64,000 bases of DNA, taken from Skeletonema tropicum (lineage: Eukaryota; Bacillariophyta; Thalassiosirophyceae; Thalassiosirales; Thalassiosiraceae). Shown here piece after piece: positions 11,215 to 24,135 of the stretch. The position numbers were made by a program, and so were the translations under genes. The first letter of the stretch is position 1; every line of letters starts with the position of its first letter. Under the pieces are notes generated by a model. That model searched no databases, was not told where the DNA came from, and saw nothing but the letters and a program-made list of their open reading frames with translations. The DNA is taken from assembly GCA_037178625.1 (NCBI GenBank), contig CM074139.1, positions 2,046,001 through 2,110,000 of the forward strand. Reading direction: 5' to 3'.

Positions 11215-13030
11215 CCGTAAGCCCCGTAAAACAACGTGTGAGGCAGGTTAGTTTCTGACCGACGATCGACTAGCCCAGTATCATGTGCTCTTCAAAGAGA
11301 GACGGAGGTGATCCTGCCAAATTATGAACCTTGAAGCTGGCAAGGATCACCTCCCTTAGAATTATTGCTGATTATCTTGCATTTTGGCTAAACTGTTTAA
11401 GTCCATTGGAGACACCGCCGTACTTACTCTCTCCAACAATTTAGATAGATATCCTTACTATTACAATACCTCTGTCTGTCAACTGGGGACTGTCAACTGT
11501 GCACAGAAAGGAGATACGGTGACAATTTTGTATCCCCCACTGTGCATGCGAGATGAAAAGTGACTCTAGATGAAAAGGGATTGAATTTAGTGGGTCGAGA
11601 GAGCGAGGGAAGCTCTCAGAAATAATTCTTGATTGATGAAACCATTGAGTAGGTTATTATGTAAATAATACAATATATTGCTCAAAACAGATATGATTAT
11701 CAACTGTGGCAATATCTAGACTGTACAAGCCTCTTAGTTCCCTGCAGCACTATTTCGGAGAGCTTCAATCATCGTTTCACGAGAACCATCAATATTCATT
11801 CCCAACCCTTTCTCATGAAGCTTCCTCCTAAGTTCACTCACACGCATCGTGGTGAAGTTATTGCCATTTCCAGTATCACCCTCGTTCCTGCGTGTCGTAG
11901 CAACTAAGAGATCCCTCACCAGCTGCGGAGGAAACTGGGCAAACGAAACGTTACCAATCACTTCTCCACCACGAGCAGCAAGGAAATCCATGGCCGCCTC
12001 CTTCAATACGGCGAGGTTTTTTGCATCCGCATATAATAGATTGTCCATCACATTATCAGCGGTGATTGTTGTGGACTCGACGTACGCTGCTTCTGCCTCC
12101 AACTTCAGATTCACAATGGAAAACTTGTCAGCAGCGTCGATGATGTCCTTGGCGTATTCCTTCATGAGTCTTTCTGGGACAGTCCCCCATAGACATACCA
12201 CAACATTTGGTGGAAAACATCCGCCTTGATATCATTTATCGTGACTGCTGCAGATTCCTCCCCGAATAGTTCAGCAAGCATTGGAGCACAGATTTTCAAA
12301 ATGAAACGATGAGCATGAAATAGAATCAATGACCTTGACCTTGTCCTCCTTGTATTATTTTCGTTCGGTTCCACTGCTGTACTAACCTCAAAGCATACAT
12401 CAGATGATTCTTCATCAAGGAATTTACTTTGCATCATATCCTGAAACGGATTTTTTGGGATAAATGCAGCAGCTGGCAGCTCTTTCATGGAGACAGCGAA
12501 TGTCAATGAGCTCTGCCCTTGCTCCAAGAAGTTTTGGGATTCATCCAAGATATCAGTGAGTTTCATAAAATTTCTGTTACCCAAACTAGCGGGGATGCTC
12601 GTTCGGGATGATTCAAAGTTCCTGTGTGGCATGGTTAATTTCTTTGTTCGTCTTGTGTTTCCAAATTTATCAAGAATCCTGATCTCAAAATTTAGATCGA
12701 CTTTTGACTTGTGACGAGTTGTGCCTGCTTCTTTCCCCTCATGATGGAGAAAAACTGACAAATATCCAGCAGTAGCGATAGAATTCCCCCCCGGATAAAT
12801 TCGTAATGACCATTCGTGTCCTCTGCAGGAAAATTTTGGCGTCTCAAGCCAATCATTGCTCTCGGAAGTAAGATCCACATACTCGGCGAGGTGCACAACT
12901 TTGAATTGGAAAGACTTCCACCCTTCACGAGGCTGGGCAACATCTATCGTAATATCTGAGTCTGGGATAAGTTGACCGGGTTAGACATTTTAGGCGCTGC
13001 AATGTGGACAATAACGGTTTGAATGTATCT
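11215..13030 (-). repeat. Tandem duplication block, unit 1 (MATH-BTB gene plus flank)
   Basis: The stretch from the downstream flank (gaccgacgatcgactagcc) through the MATH-BTB gene to its start region (tgaccgggttagacatttta) is repeated in the same order and orientation at about 13525-15385. Divergence includes indels inside the coding part. Both units were probably once a functional gene. Confidence 0.75.
11734..12988 (-). pseudogene. MATH-BTB-SAP paralogue 2, two frameshifts
   Basis: This has the same domain order as the intact gene: MATH (TPKFSCRGHEWSLRIYPGG), BTB (LDEESSDVCFEV, FHAHRFILKICAPMLAELFG, MLWYVYGG), BACK-like (KDIIDAADKFSIVNLKLEAE) and C-terminal SAP-like (TMRVSELRRKLHEKGLG). 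Compared with paralogue 3 it lacks one base just after the initiator ATG (12986-12988), so the start is out of frame with the body. It also lacks one C in a C-run near 12182 (five C versus six), which breaks the BTB domain after YVYGG. Two independent 1-nt losses favour a pseudogene, although homopolymer sequencing error could explain the second. Confidence 0.75.
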
Positions 13031-13524
13031 ATTTTTGTAGTTGATGACTTGATCACAACCACATCAATGCACCATCACCCGAAAGTCGACCCCGACCGAC
13101 CCCACCCACGATCACATCTGAATTCATATGAACTTAGGAATTAATATCTAGTACCGCTTAGGTCCAGTCGGGAATGGATTTTCTTGAGAAGAGAAGGAAA
13201 GTGCAAAGTATGTACAACCTGAAGCCCCACACAAATTATTGACTCGCTAACCTAAAGCCCCACATAATACTCGAGGTATACAACAAATTATCTGAGAGAA
13301 TGGAGTACTTACAGGTCGAGCTAGCACGGGCAAAAGATCTGCGCTACAGAAATGCTGTGCCACTCACCTAAAAAGCAAGAGCGACGCCAAACGCCAATCC
13401 CAGCCCAGCCCATGTATGTATTTATGCATTGAAATGTTTGGATCGGGCAGCAGATCCCAATCCCACTCTCTCAATTGCGGGAATAATGCTAAAAAAGTTT
13501 CGAAGACCTTAGCGAGCGGTCACT

Positions 13525-15385
13525 GATACAACATCGTATGAGGCAGGTAAGTTGTCTGACCGACGATCGACCAGCCAAGCATAATTACTCTTCAAAGAGA
13601 GACGTAGGTGATCCTTGCCACACTAGCTTGGGCAGGTAAGTTGTCCGATTGACGAGCCCGGAGGTGATCCTGCCAAACTATGAACCTTGAAGCTGGAGCA
13701 AGGATCACCTCCCTTAGACTTAGAATTATTGCTGATTATGTTGCAGTTTGGCTAAAACTGTTTATGTCTATGAGTATGTTCAATTGGAGACACCGACCTA
13801 CAATCCTCTCTCCATCTCCATGAATGTATATTGGCATCCCGACTACTACAATACCTCTGTCAACTGTGCAGCTGTGCACAGCAAGGATTTCATGTTGATG
13901 ACTACAATGTAATTTTCCTTCGCTGTGCAATCGAGCTGAAAAAGTGGCGCCAGATGAAAATGGGTTGCCGGATGAAAATGGGTTGAATTTATTGGGTCTA
14001 ATAAGAGATGGAAGTCTAGCAATAATTCTTGTTCTTGATTGATGGAATCATGGAGTACGGTTTCATGTACATCATAAAACATATTGCCCAAAACAGAAAT
14101 GATCATCAACTGTGGCAATGTAAATTATTGGAGTAGACTAGATATAAAACATTCTCAGTTTCCTGGAGCACTATTTCGGAGAGCTTCAATCATCGCTTCA
14201 CGAGAACCATCAACATTCATTCCCAACCCTTTCTCATGAAGCTTCCTCCTAAGTTCACTCACACGCATCGTGATGAAGCCATTGTTGTATAAACCTTCAC
14301 CCTCGTTTCTGCTGCGAGTCGTTGCAACTAGGAGATCCCTCACCAATTGAGGAGGAAAGTTGTCAAACGAAATGTTGTTACCTAACACTTCTCCACCACG
14401 AGCAGCAAGGAAATTGCCTCCTTCAATACGGCGAGGTTCTTTGCATCCGCATATAATAGATTGTCCATCACATTATCAGCGGAGATTTTTGTGGATTTTA
14501 CATACGCTGCTTCTGCCTCCAACTTCAGATTCACAATGGAAAACTTGTCAGCAGCGTCGATGATGTCCTTGGCGTGTTCCTTCAACGGTGCAGGTGGAAC
14601 AGTCCCCCCATAGACATACCACAACATTTGGTGGAATACATCTGGCTTGATATCATTTATAGAAACTACTGAAGATTCCTCCCCAAATAATTCAGCAAGC
14701 ATTGGAGCACAGATTTCTAAAATGAAGCGGTGGGCATGAAATGGAATCATTGACCTTGCCCTCCTTGAATTGTCTTCGTTCGGTTCCACCGTACTAACTT
14801 CAAAGCATACATCAGATGATTCCTCATCGAGGAACTTATTTTGTATCTTATCTTGAAATGGATTTTTTGGGACATATGCAGCAGCTGGCGGCTCTTCTAT
14901 GGCTACAGCGATTGTCAACGAGCACAGATTTGAGTCAAGCATGTTTTGGGATTCATCGAAAATATCAGAGAGTAACATTAGAGAGAATCCGTGACCTGTC
15001 GTTAATTCGGGTGGAAAAGGTCTCTTAGATGTCTTTGCTTTCTTCTTGGCCCCAAATTTATCAAGAATTTTGATCTCAAACTTTATGGAGAGTGATGTTT
15101 GACATGCACTTAAATGATGTACGAGGAAAGCTGACAAAGTTGCAGGATTATCGACGCCATCCCCCCTTGGATAAATCTTCAATGACCATTCGTGTCCTCT
15201 GTAAAAAAACCTGGGCGTCTCAAGCCAATCATTGCCTTCGAGATCCTCATAATCTCCGAATTCCACAAATTTGAATTGGAAAGACTTCCATCCTTCACGA
15301 CGCTCGGCATCATCTATCAAAATGGTTGCACCTCTGATAAGTTGACCGGGCCTATTCATGTTGGGCGCTGCAATGTGGACAATAG
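13525..15385 (-). repeat. Tandem duplication block, unit 2
   Basis: Second copy of the block at 11215-13030, starting with tctgaccgacgatcgaccag and ending around the start of paralogue 3 (ttgggcgctgcaatgtggac). A further partial repeat (gagaatggagtacttacagg to agaaatgctgtg, about 13290-13360) recurs at 16400-16465, so this neighbourhood has been rearranged more than once. Confidence 0.75.
14155..15359 (-). pseudogene. MATH-BTB-SAP paralogue 3, C-terminus shifted by a 7-bp deletion
   Basis: ATG at 15359 opens a 325-aa frame with MATH (TPRFFYRGHEWSLKIYPRG), a complete BTB (DEESSDVCFEV, FHAHRFILEICAPMLAELFG, MLWYVYGGTVP) and the start of the BACK-like region (DNLLYADAKNLAVLKEA). The frame then runs into an unrelated tail (SLLLVVEKC). 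Paralogue 2 has seven extra bases here (gaaatccatggccgcctcc against gaaattgcctcc near 14412). After the deletion, homology continues in a second frame to the SAP-like end at 14155. A truncated MATH-BTB protein could still be made, but the SAP motif is lost. Confidence 0.75.
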
Positions 15386-17080
15386 CTGAATATTATCCAT
15401 GCAATAGCACATAGATTTGTATCTTGGCTTGCCTTGTGCCTGCTTTATTCAGTCTTCACCAGCGCAGCACCATGTAAGTACTTAGAGAGATATGATGTCT
15501 CATGGACCATCACTCGAAATTCGATGGATCAAAAATTTGAAATTTGGATCAAACTACATAGGAATAAGTACAATTTGAATCCCGCCAGAGTCCATGACAA
15601 AACCGCCCCTGCCTACGGGTAACCAGTAACTCATGTGTAAATAAAAGGACGATCGGAGATAAATTTATACATATCAGTAGACTTGTCCGTCCAGAGGGGA
15701 TTGCCATGCCATGCCATGCGCAATCACAGGAGGGTCACACAGTGGCAGTGGCTTTGATGCAGCATCAGCTCGCTTTACAAATGGATTGGAGTATGATCAC
15801 GAAGCTATTCCTTTTGGTGATTGGTCCAAAGCAGAGCCAGAGCATGATCCGCTGCAGCTGCAGAGAGTGACAAGGTGATAATGTGAGGCAGATCGATTTT
15901 GGAACAAAGACGGCATTTCCTCTTCAGGGATGATGTGTTCTCAACGGTTTTGCATCGGATATTGCGATGCCATTGCTGAAGAGCGAACAAGGACCGAAAA
16001 TCGTGTATGTCACAACTCCCACAGCTCACTTCCACTCATCGATGGACAGTATCTGCCGGGTATAATGGATGATGCAACAAAGCAGTGAGTTGACCGAGTT
16101 ACTGGTACTCCAAAGGCTGAGCTGTAGAAGCTGATTTAAGGCAGGAGTCAAGGTGATATGCTGCTTGATTATAATGACTTGGAGCTAGGGGCATTGCACG
16201 TGCACAAGCAAGGGAACTGTTTTGTGGTGGGGCGAGGTAGGTTACTGAAGTCGTTTCAGCCTATGGTTGAGCCGGCAGTGTTGGCAATAAATAGGCTCAC
16301 TGTTGCTCTCGAAAGAGGATGATAATCAAGACTCAAAAAAGTGTATCTAATCTAAAAGAGTGCATCCGGCTCGAGCTCGAACTCGATGGTACCATAATTA
16401 TCTGAGGGAATGGAGTACAGGTCGAGCTACGCACGGGCAAAAGATCTGCGCTACAGAAATGCTGTGGTAGTGGCAAAGATCACTCTCAAGATATGATTAT
16501 AATTATAATTATAGTTATAGTAATAGAGGGCTCTGAATAGAAGCACTTCGACTTCTTTTCCTATCCCCAGCGTGTACATCCTATTCCCAGCTTGAGCCGT
16601 ACATTACAAAATGGATGGGTCCCATTTCCTAAAAAAATATTTTAATTTATTCACTCATGTTTTCCTCTCCAATTGAACGACCATGAAGAGGAGTCGTAGC
16701 AGGTAGCAGGTCTACATTGGTCCCGAGAGGAGCCAGTAACATCATGTAACATTAACATGAAGTATATTTGTGACACATCTTGTACTTGTGACATACATAG
16801 GTACTTATTACGCGTACTTAGATACACATAGCCTCGGCATGCTTCTTATGTTTCTCGTAACCATTCAAAAAATTTAAAAAACCATGATCTTTCTCGCTCG
16901 TAGATTCAAATTGATGCGTGGGAGTCCGTGGGAGAGATTTTATGCAACCATTTATCGCAAAAACACAAAAAAAACGGTCACACTTGGCTGGTATGTAGAT
17001 GCCACCATACTTACAGCCACCATTACCATCAGCCTAACAGAAATAAGCGAGCGCACACACCATAAAAAAGATAGATCACC
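15386..17080. other. Gene-poor stretch with short repeats
   Basis: Contains gccatgccatgccatgcg (15700s), a repeat of the 13290-13360 segment at 16400-16465, and a gattataattataattatag tract (16490s). The 76-codon minus frame at 15805-16035 has several Cys but no named motif. Confidence 0.45.
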
Positions 17081-19162
17081 ATGACGATGCTCAAACTGCG
17101 TAGTAGCCGCCGGTCAACAACCGCCTCTCGCCGCCGCCTAACCTACATCTCACCCGCCGCCGTCGGCCTACTATTACGTGGAGTGTCCGGAAGTGAAGTG
17201 TCTACACCTCCTCCTGTAGATTGGTCTAAATTTGCCAACGAGAGGGATGATGAACGAATCACACAACAGCAGCAGGATGTGGTGAAAGACGACACGAGTG
17301 GTGATGAAGCTATGTTAACAGCTACCACCACGGGGTCAAAGAACAATACATCTCTTCGACAGCAACGGTCACTTGCCAGTCCAACACCGCCAGTAGCGGC
17401 CCTGTCAACACCACCACCTACGCACCTACAATTAAGGTACAAAGGCAACGATTGGGAAAGGGGCTTCCCACTAAACGAATGCGAGGGTGACTGTGACGAA
17501 GACGATGACTGCATCGGAGATCTCATTTGCATCCAACGCAGCACTAATTCCTATAAAGCCGTGCCAGGATGTCTGGGTGGAGAAACTAATAGCTGGGGTA
17601 CAGATTATTGTGCTCGGCCGGATGCTGCTATTGTGACTGCGAATCCTACCACAGAGCCGACAGTGCCGCCGACGATTTCACCGGCGCCTACACCGGCCTA
17701 TCCACGTCTAATGAAAATTGGTAATAATTGGAATAATAGCGGCTTTCCATTGAACGAATGTGAGGGTGACTGTGACAGAAACCGCGATTGTAAAGGCAAT
17801 CTCATCTGTTTCCAACGTGAAGGAACTGAATTAGTTCCAGGATGTATTGGAGGAGAAAGCGAAAGTCCCCGTACAGATTATTGTGTCCGACCGGAGGCTA
17901 CCATCGTAACTGCACGTCCTACCACAGCACCACCAACGATATCACCTGCTCCAACTCTCAAACCAACTACGGCAAGTCCCACAAAATATCCTACACCGGT
18001 GCCAACTCCAATACCAACGCCGATCCCTACAAAAAATCCGAGTGGGTTGAAAGATTATAAGAATGTGGGTAGAGAGAAAAACTTGGGAGAGTGTGAAGGG
18101 GATTGTGATCGTAATGTGAGTGGCGAAAGTTTGCAAAATGGATTGACTCGTGTATCTTTTGCAGTTCTATGGACTATTGATAATATGATGCTGTTGAATT
18201 ATTTCTCACCTTTGTCTATTCTTCCAAATCATTGAATCACACAGAGAGATTGCATTGTAAGTATCTATCACCAACAATTATTGATCAAGATTTTCCTTTT
18301 TATTTTGTCTCATTACATCATGTTCTAACTTATATATTCATCCACATCTTGTGCAAATGAAACGTATATAGGGTGACCTGATCTGTTATCAAAGAGGAGA
18401 AGGAGAGCCATTACCAGGTTGTGAAGGGACACCAGATAATAAAACTGACTTTTGCATCAGGAAGAAGTACACTCCTCCACCTACACCCAGACCAACACGG
18501 CGCCCAACTCCACGTCCCACAAGGAAGCCTACACGGTATCGTGAGTCTTGTGAATATGATTTGCTCGCTCCTAACATTTTACGTGCATTCTCTCATTTGT
18601 TCAATTTATATTCATTCATGAATTGTCAGCTACCTCGGCGCCAACATTCACGCCCATTCCAGGTGGAGAGCCAGCAGCAAGGATTAAAATGTACTGGCAA
18701 AGGGGCTACACGTGGCAAGAACGAAGCACAGAAGAAAAGTATTGTTTGCAGTGTAGAAACGCCGGATGGGATTCCCGTTACGGATGTGAGGTTGGGATGA
18801 AGATTGAGATTGACGATTGTAGCAGGAGTCACCGACAGAAATTTGTTCGTGTCCATGGAGATAAGACAATCCGTCCGGCCATGTCTCCAGATCTGTGCAT
18901 TTCACATCAAAATCACGCGGATGATATTGAATTGGATACACTCACACTTGAGTTTTGCAATGGTGGGAAACAGCAACAGTTTGATATTGTTGGGACCCCA
19001 TGGCAGAAATGGGGAAAGTTTGAAATACGCACATCTCTGAGAAGCAATAAACAACCTACCTGTTTGACGAATGCACATCACCCAAGAAGAAAGGAAAATA
19101 TTTTCCCGCAACGGTGCGATCGAGCGAGATACCATCAAACTTCTAGTTGGACTGTCTATTGA
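17081..19162 (+). CDS. Secreted protein with three ECEGDCD cysteine modules; four exons including a 12-nt microexon
   Basis: Predicted exons are 17081-18115, 18245-18256, 18372-18540 and 18630-19162 (582 aa). All introns are GT-AG and the joined frame is continuous. The N-terminus is basic then hydrophobic (YISPAAVGLLLRGVSG), fitting a signal or anchor. Three related modules follow. The first two read GFPLNECEGDCD then DC, LIC, PGC and YC. The third (ECEGDCDRN then RDCI then GDLICYQRGEG) is assembled across exons 1, 2 and 3, and the 12-nt exon 2 supplies RDCI. Linkers are Pro/Thr-rich. The last exon encodes about 175 residues with spaced Cys and QKF/QQF motifs, loosely like a beta-trefoil lectin (tentative). 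This module is familiar from diatom secreted proteins; its function is unknown, perhaps in the cell wall or in carbohydrate binding. Confidence 0.8.
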
Positions 19163-19257
19163 TCGTTGCGAGTGTGATTGTGCTTAGCTAGGCTGTTTTG
19201 TGCTGTGATTTTTTTGTGAGTGTAATTATCTTGGAAAACCTTGACATTTTGTCGACT

Positions 19258-22200
19258 AGAACGAATCTCTGAGTATATCTTGATGAAATAGTGATTGAAA
19301 CATTTAAACTGGTCGGTTTTTTATTATCAAGTAGATTTCACTCCGCTTCTTCTCAACAATTTTATCTTCTCCACATCGTATTTAGGATTCTACTCAGGTT
19401 TGCCTTCGCTTCCAACAAGCAAGTTAGAGCCTCTTATTAGTGCATTCTCATCCCATCCCACCAAGCAAGAAGCAAGTACATCACAGAGCGCTTCATAGGT
19501 TCTCATCTCCAAGTCCTATAAATGACTGGCTACCGGACGTCGTGAACTGGGCTTGACAGAAGATAAATATTTATTTCTTCTTCCCCACAAAAACTAGCTT
19601 TCTCTGCTTCAGAGTACTGTTGAAACTGAAAGACGTCGCATTCTGAGACTGAGAAGTGGCATCGAATGATGTATTGCTCACTGTAACACTAGCAGTTTTG
19701 TGGTTGCTGCCGACTGTATTGGCAAAACTACGTGCCTTCTTCCTCTTAGCTTTCTTCAAAAACTCGTGATCTTTACTCAACTGCAACGCCTTTGCATGTG
19801 CGCCCCACTCCTGATACAAAAAGTAAGCATCTGTTAGGCACTCGTTGGAAGCCGCCTCATCCTTCACCTCTCTCAGAAATGCAGCGTATCGCTCATTTAC
19901 CATTGCCTCTAGGTTCACGAAGTTCCCTTCTGCACATGCTTCAATCGCTTTACAAAAGGCATCTCGACTGGGACTCTTCATAGACTTTAAGAACAAATAC
20001 ACAGGCCGAGCATTCACAGAGCCACTCTTGGATAAAAACTTGAAATGACCCAAGCACTTCTCTCCCAATGCTTTGTATGACGCACAGTCCTTCTTGTGAC
20101 ACATGGCAAAGGCTGCCAAACCGGTAAAGGCCAAGCGGTTGTGCAATCGTGCCGCGGACGGATCTTGCATGGGGTATGCCTCAAGAATCTTCAACAAGTC
20201 GATCATGTCTGCTTCATTCCAAAACACAAATGCCAGCTGCATTCGTAGACTACTCGAGTCGCGAAGCGTCTGAAAATGAGCACTGCCCTCCAGCTCACTC
20301 AATACCTGCCCTTCGTTGAATGCCTCACCTTCCAACTCGGATGGGTTATCGCTGGGCTTGCGCAGATTCAGTGCGAATTGTCTGAACATGGAAAAGAGTA
20401 TAAGCCAAGAGATTCGTCCAAGATTCCTGCAGTACTCCTCTACCACTAAAAGCTTGGACTCAAAGATAGGCCCGAGCTCACAGCCTGCACCGAAGAAGCA
20501 TTGAGCATAGCCCATGAGTCCGGCGAGAGACTTCTCGACCTCTCCCATGAGCTTAATTGGAGGAAGCACGAAACATGAGGGCGCGTGAAGAAGTCGACGA
20601 GTAAAAACCTAATGGTGTCAATCACAACTTACCTTGAAGTCTTTGTGAACCTGCAGAAAAGTGTCCATCACACTTCTGAAGGGCTGCAATAAACTCACGA
20701 CAAAACAAACTGCCATCGTACCCTGTACAGAATTATTTTTGTCGTCACGAATTCGTGGAATCAAAGCTTGAGCAGTCGCAGCAAACTCATTTGCCTTCTT
20801 AACGTCATTTAATCTCACATACGTCATAGCGCAAAACGCTATAGTAGGCACCAAATTCGAGCTGATGCTCCCCTTCTTCAGAACGTACTGGATTATCTTC
20901 CAAATCAATAGCTTCATGACGTCCGACTTTCCAGACCCTATTATGAGAAAAGAAGATGAGAATCAAAGAAGACCAAATACTGTGTGTACAATTTGAAAAG
21001 AGAAGAATGGACTTACTTAGTGCACACAAAATCAACTCTTGACACAATGCAAGTAGAGGATCATCTTTGATTGGGAATGATGTCAGATAAGATACAAGAG
21101 AACGATTGCGTAAAGCCAGTTTGTATTTCATCTCCTCTTTTGCCATCACTGTCTTGGTCGGACTAAGAGGAATATCAATACCATACTTGCTCAGTATTTC
21201 TACGCCTATCTCCACTCCTTTGCCGTACTCGCTTGTCTCGCTCACTAGGCACTTGATGCGGTAAGTGTATGCGTTCAGCTTTTCATCCGGTGTCTTGACA
21301 TTAAGAATAACTTCATCAATGACGGCCCTAGCTGCATCATACGCTCCTGTCAGTACAAAAGATTATTTGTGGGTTAATCGTGGTCAAAATAGAAAACAAC
21401 ACAAAACGTCAATCAAGTGGTAGATTGTGGTTCACTCACCAGAAGAATACTCTGATACCAACAAGGCATCATAGAGCTCTAGTGTGAGCTCATAGTATCC
21501 ATTCTTCCATGTCATACCCGATGATTTCAGCCTTTCCAACCCTTTGTGCAGCAATGCATTCTCCTTCCCCAATGCTCCACTATTCCTTGCAAGATGCGAG
21601 ACCTTCAAGTTCAGCTTCACCAACTCGTTGCAATCCGTCTTTTCAACTGGTAGTGAGTTGAGAATATCGACTGCGACATACTGACACCATTCTCTATCAG
21701 CGCCGTCTGCCAACAGCACCGACGAAATATGAAGCAATGTCTCTTCTGAACCAGATTTTGCAGACGCAAATCTGAGGGATGCTTGGCGAATCCGATCGTG
21801 AGCGAATATCCAGTTCGGACTCACTCGCAGCAGCATCCCCTCATTGGATGATTGCTCAAGTAGATCCTTCAAATGACTCTCTTCATATGAAGCACCATCG
21901 CGACACATCAGCGCCTTCAAAGTGGGCACATCCAGTGCGTTGGGAATGTACGACATGAGAGAGAGCAGATCTTGCATCTCTTCCGGTAAGTCCCTGATTT
22001 TGCCAAGTACCGATTCCACTACATCAGCTGACATGTTATTGGCTAGCTCAACTTTCGTGACCACCCATCGCCATTCAAAGCAAATCATATCGTAAAACAA
22101 GATATTCTTACGCACGAGCTCCTCAAGTGCTTGTTTGGTGAAGAAAATGTTCCCCATCGTAGTTTGGTAGACGACACTCGACAGCTCCTGCACTTCTGCA

Positions 22201-23330
22201 TCTTCTTGCTCCTTCTTCACCGAGTCTGCAATGAACGATGTAATTGACGTTGGGGAGAGACTGAATAACTCCATCTTTTCCACACTTTCGTTTCTCTTAG
22301 CAACGACATCATTCATCAACTTGCTAAATGAATGCTCCACATCCACCTCATTCGATCGATACGCACAAATGAACATGAGATTCTTCAGTTCAGAGCTCGT
22401 CAGCAAAACATTAAGCATATCCATTGATGCTTCGTCTGCCCACTGCAGATCGTCCAGGAAGATTATAAATGGATAGTCCAAGGCTCTGCAAATAGCACAC
22501 AACAGCTGTAACGTGCATTCCTTGATCGCTGACATGGTCGAGTGCACAGCCAAGTCCTCATTTGCTGCTTTCTCATCTGCAACGACACAGCTATCAAGAA
22601 GTGGTGTAAGCACTGGGAATGTCGCACGCAATATCAAATCACCCTCCTTCCCCGGTCCAATTAATTCCGATTGCCGGATGCTCTCCCACACTTTTTGTCG
22701 CTGTTCATTCGCTGCGTTGTTACAATTATCCTTTGCTTCACATAGATCATTAGCAAGCGTTTCCAGCACCTCGATGACTGCAAAAAATGGGGAAGATGCG
22801 CTGTTTTGCTCACTGTATTTGCCTGCCCCATGAAATATTGGGGTGTTCTTATTGTTGTTGGTTTTCTTGGATCTACGTAGTTGCTTGACGAACTCTTTGA
22901 TTAGAGATGATTTCCCCACACCACTGAAAATGATGATTTGAATAATATCATTGTGATAGACATTAGCGGACACACGCATAAAACTTTAAGTTAGTGTGTC
23001 TTCGTATCTTAGCTAAACGTCCATAAGTAATGTAGAAATATATTGCATAGATGAAATGCATCAATAAAAATACAATCATCTTACCTGTAACCCGACAGAA
23101 AGACCACCTGAGAGTTTGATACATCATCTTCACCGGCCAGTAGTCCAGCATACAAATTCTCCAAACTATGCAACTCTTTCTCCCTCCCATAGAGCCTCGT
23201 AGGGAACTTAATTTTGCCCTTCTCTTCATCGTCACTCGCATCCGATCGATCGTCGTAGAATGCCTCGTCTTTTTGCTCGGCGATTGTGCCGTGGCAGCCT
23301 TCGATATGAAACTCGTCGGCCATTATGATT
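19258..23330 (-). repeat. Segmental duplication, copy A (ATPase gene and 3' flank)
   Basis: The gene and about 300 bp beyond its stop are repeated in the same orientation at 46648-50600. The shared 3' flank includes gaatctctgagtat, agtagatttcactccgcttc and agtacatcacagagcgcttc. Copy A has extra sequence in this flank near 19370-19470. The 5' flanks beyond the start codons do not match. Confidence 0.85.
19571..23323 (-). CDS. AAA_16/STAND-type ATPase with helical repeat-like C-terminus, copy A
   Basis: Predicted exons on the minus strand: 23323-23085, 22923-21440, 21346-21017, 20937-20633 and 20551-19571; 1112 aa, with frames matching at every GT-AG junction. After an acidic N-terminus, LYGREKEL introduces an NTPase domain. 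Walker A (GYSGVGKS, about 78-85) is created by joining exons 1 and 2. Walker B is FIIFLDDLQWAD (about 232-243), followed by ICAYRSNEVD. The remainder is alpha-helical in character, with pieces typical of STAND or AAA_16 ATPases such as YFLYQEWGAHAKALQL near the C-terminus. Relatives are often signalling ATPases fused to kinase or cyclase domains, but no such partner is encoded here. The partner and cellular role are unknown. Confidence 0.8.
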
Positions 23331-23640
23331 TCATGTAAGCAAAATGAATAGGTCGATAGGCTTACCTAATTGTCGCAGAGATTATCTGTTCATTGTTCAT
23401 GTTTCATGTTCGTGATTCAATGCTATGATCTATGATCTATGATTCAGGTTCAGAGAAAGCAACTTTACGATATGGTACCAAAAAATTATCCCACATAGGA
23501 ATTCATATCTCTTTTGGGTATTTGTGATTTTTGAATACCAGTTCGGTACCCACTCCATCAACTCTTCGCATATCGTTCTCTCTGTCTCTCTCTTTCGGCG
23601 GAAGCACAAGTCGTGGGATGCCCAAAGCACACAATCATAT

Positions 23641-24135
23641 ACGCCAGGTTTCTTGGAGTCATCTACGCCGCTCTAAAAGGCCCTGAAAAAGAGGCTAAAA
23701 GAATCTGTATTTTCTTGCTAAAAAAGCCGCCCGTCTTGCTCAGTCCACCAGCAACAGATGCACCCGTCTGACTTTCTCTCCATCGCTCCATCCACGCAAT
23801 CGGCCACACAAACGAAAGAGACAAAAGAAGAAGAAGCCGCGAAGGTGGAAGCTTCCACCGCATCAAGTACATACTGGAAGACCCCCTATGAGATGAGGCC
23901 TTTAGTGTAAAGACAGTGTGACTTGCTAATGTGCCTTTTGTCACTATTCTTGCGATTTACGAAAGGCCTCGTTTGGCGATCCAATACAAGAAAAGTGGTA
24001 TTCAAATCTGTCACATCTAGGGACACTCAGGGACACTCACCGCGAGTGTCCCTGAGTGTCCCTGAGTGTCCCTGAGTGTCCCTCACTGTCCCTGACTATC
24101 CCTGAGTGTCCCTACTGTCCCTGAGTGTCCTCGCC
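23641..24135. repeat. Left arm of a long inverted repeat with 10-bp satellite
   Basis: It begins tacgccaggtttcttggagt. Blocks at 23641-23725 and 23870-24135 recur inverted at 32890-32985 and 32340-32640. The inner end is a 10-bp satellite, gtccctgagt, with variants. The intervening 23725-23870 is not matched, so the arms have diverged by insertion. This looks like the long terminus of a MULE-type or foldback element. Confidence 0.7.

Noticed and set aside
24001..24130. CRISPR-like short repeats
   Set aside because: The units are contiguous 10-bp satellite without unique spacers and lie in a eukaryotic inverted-repeat arm.
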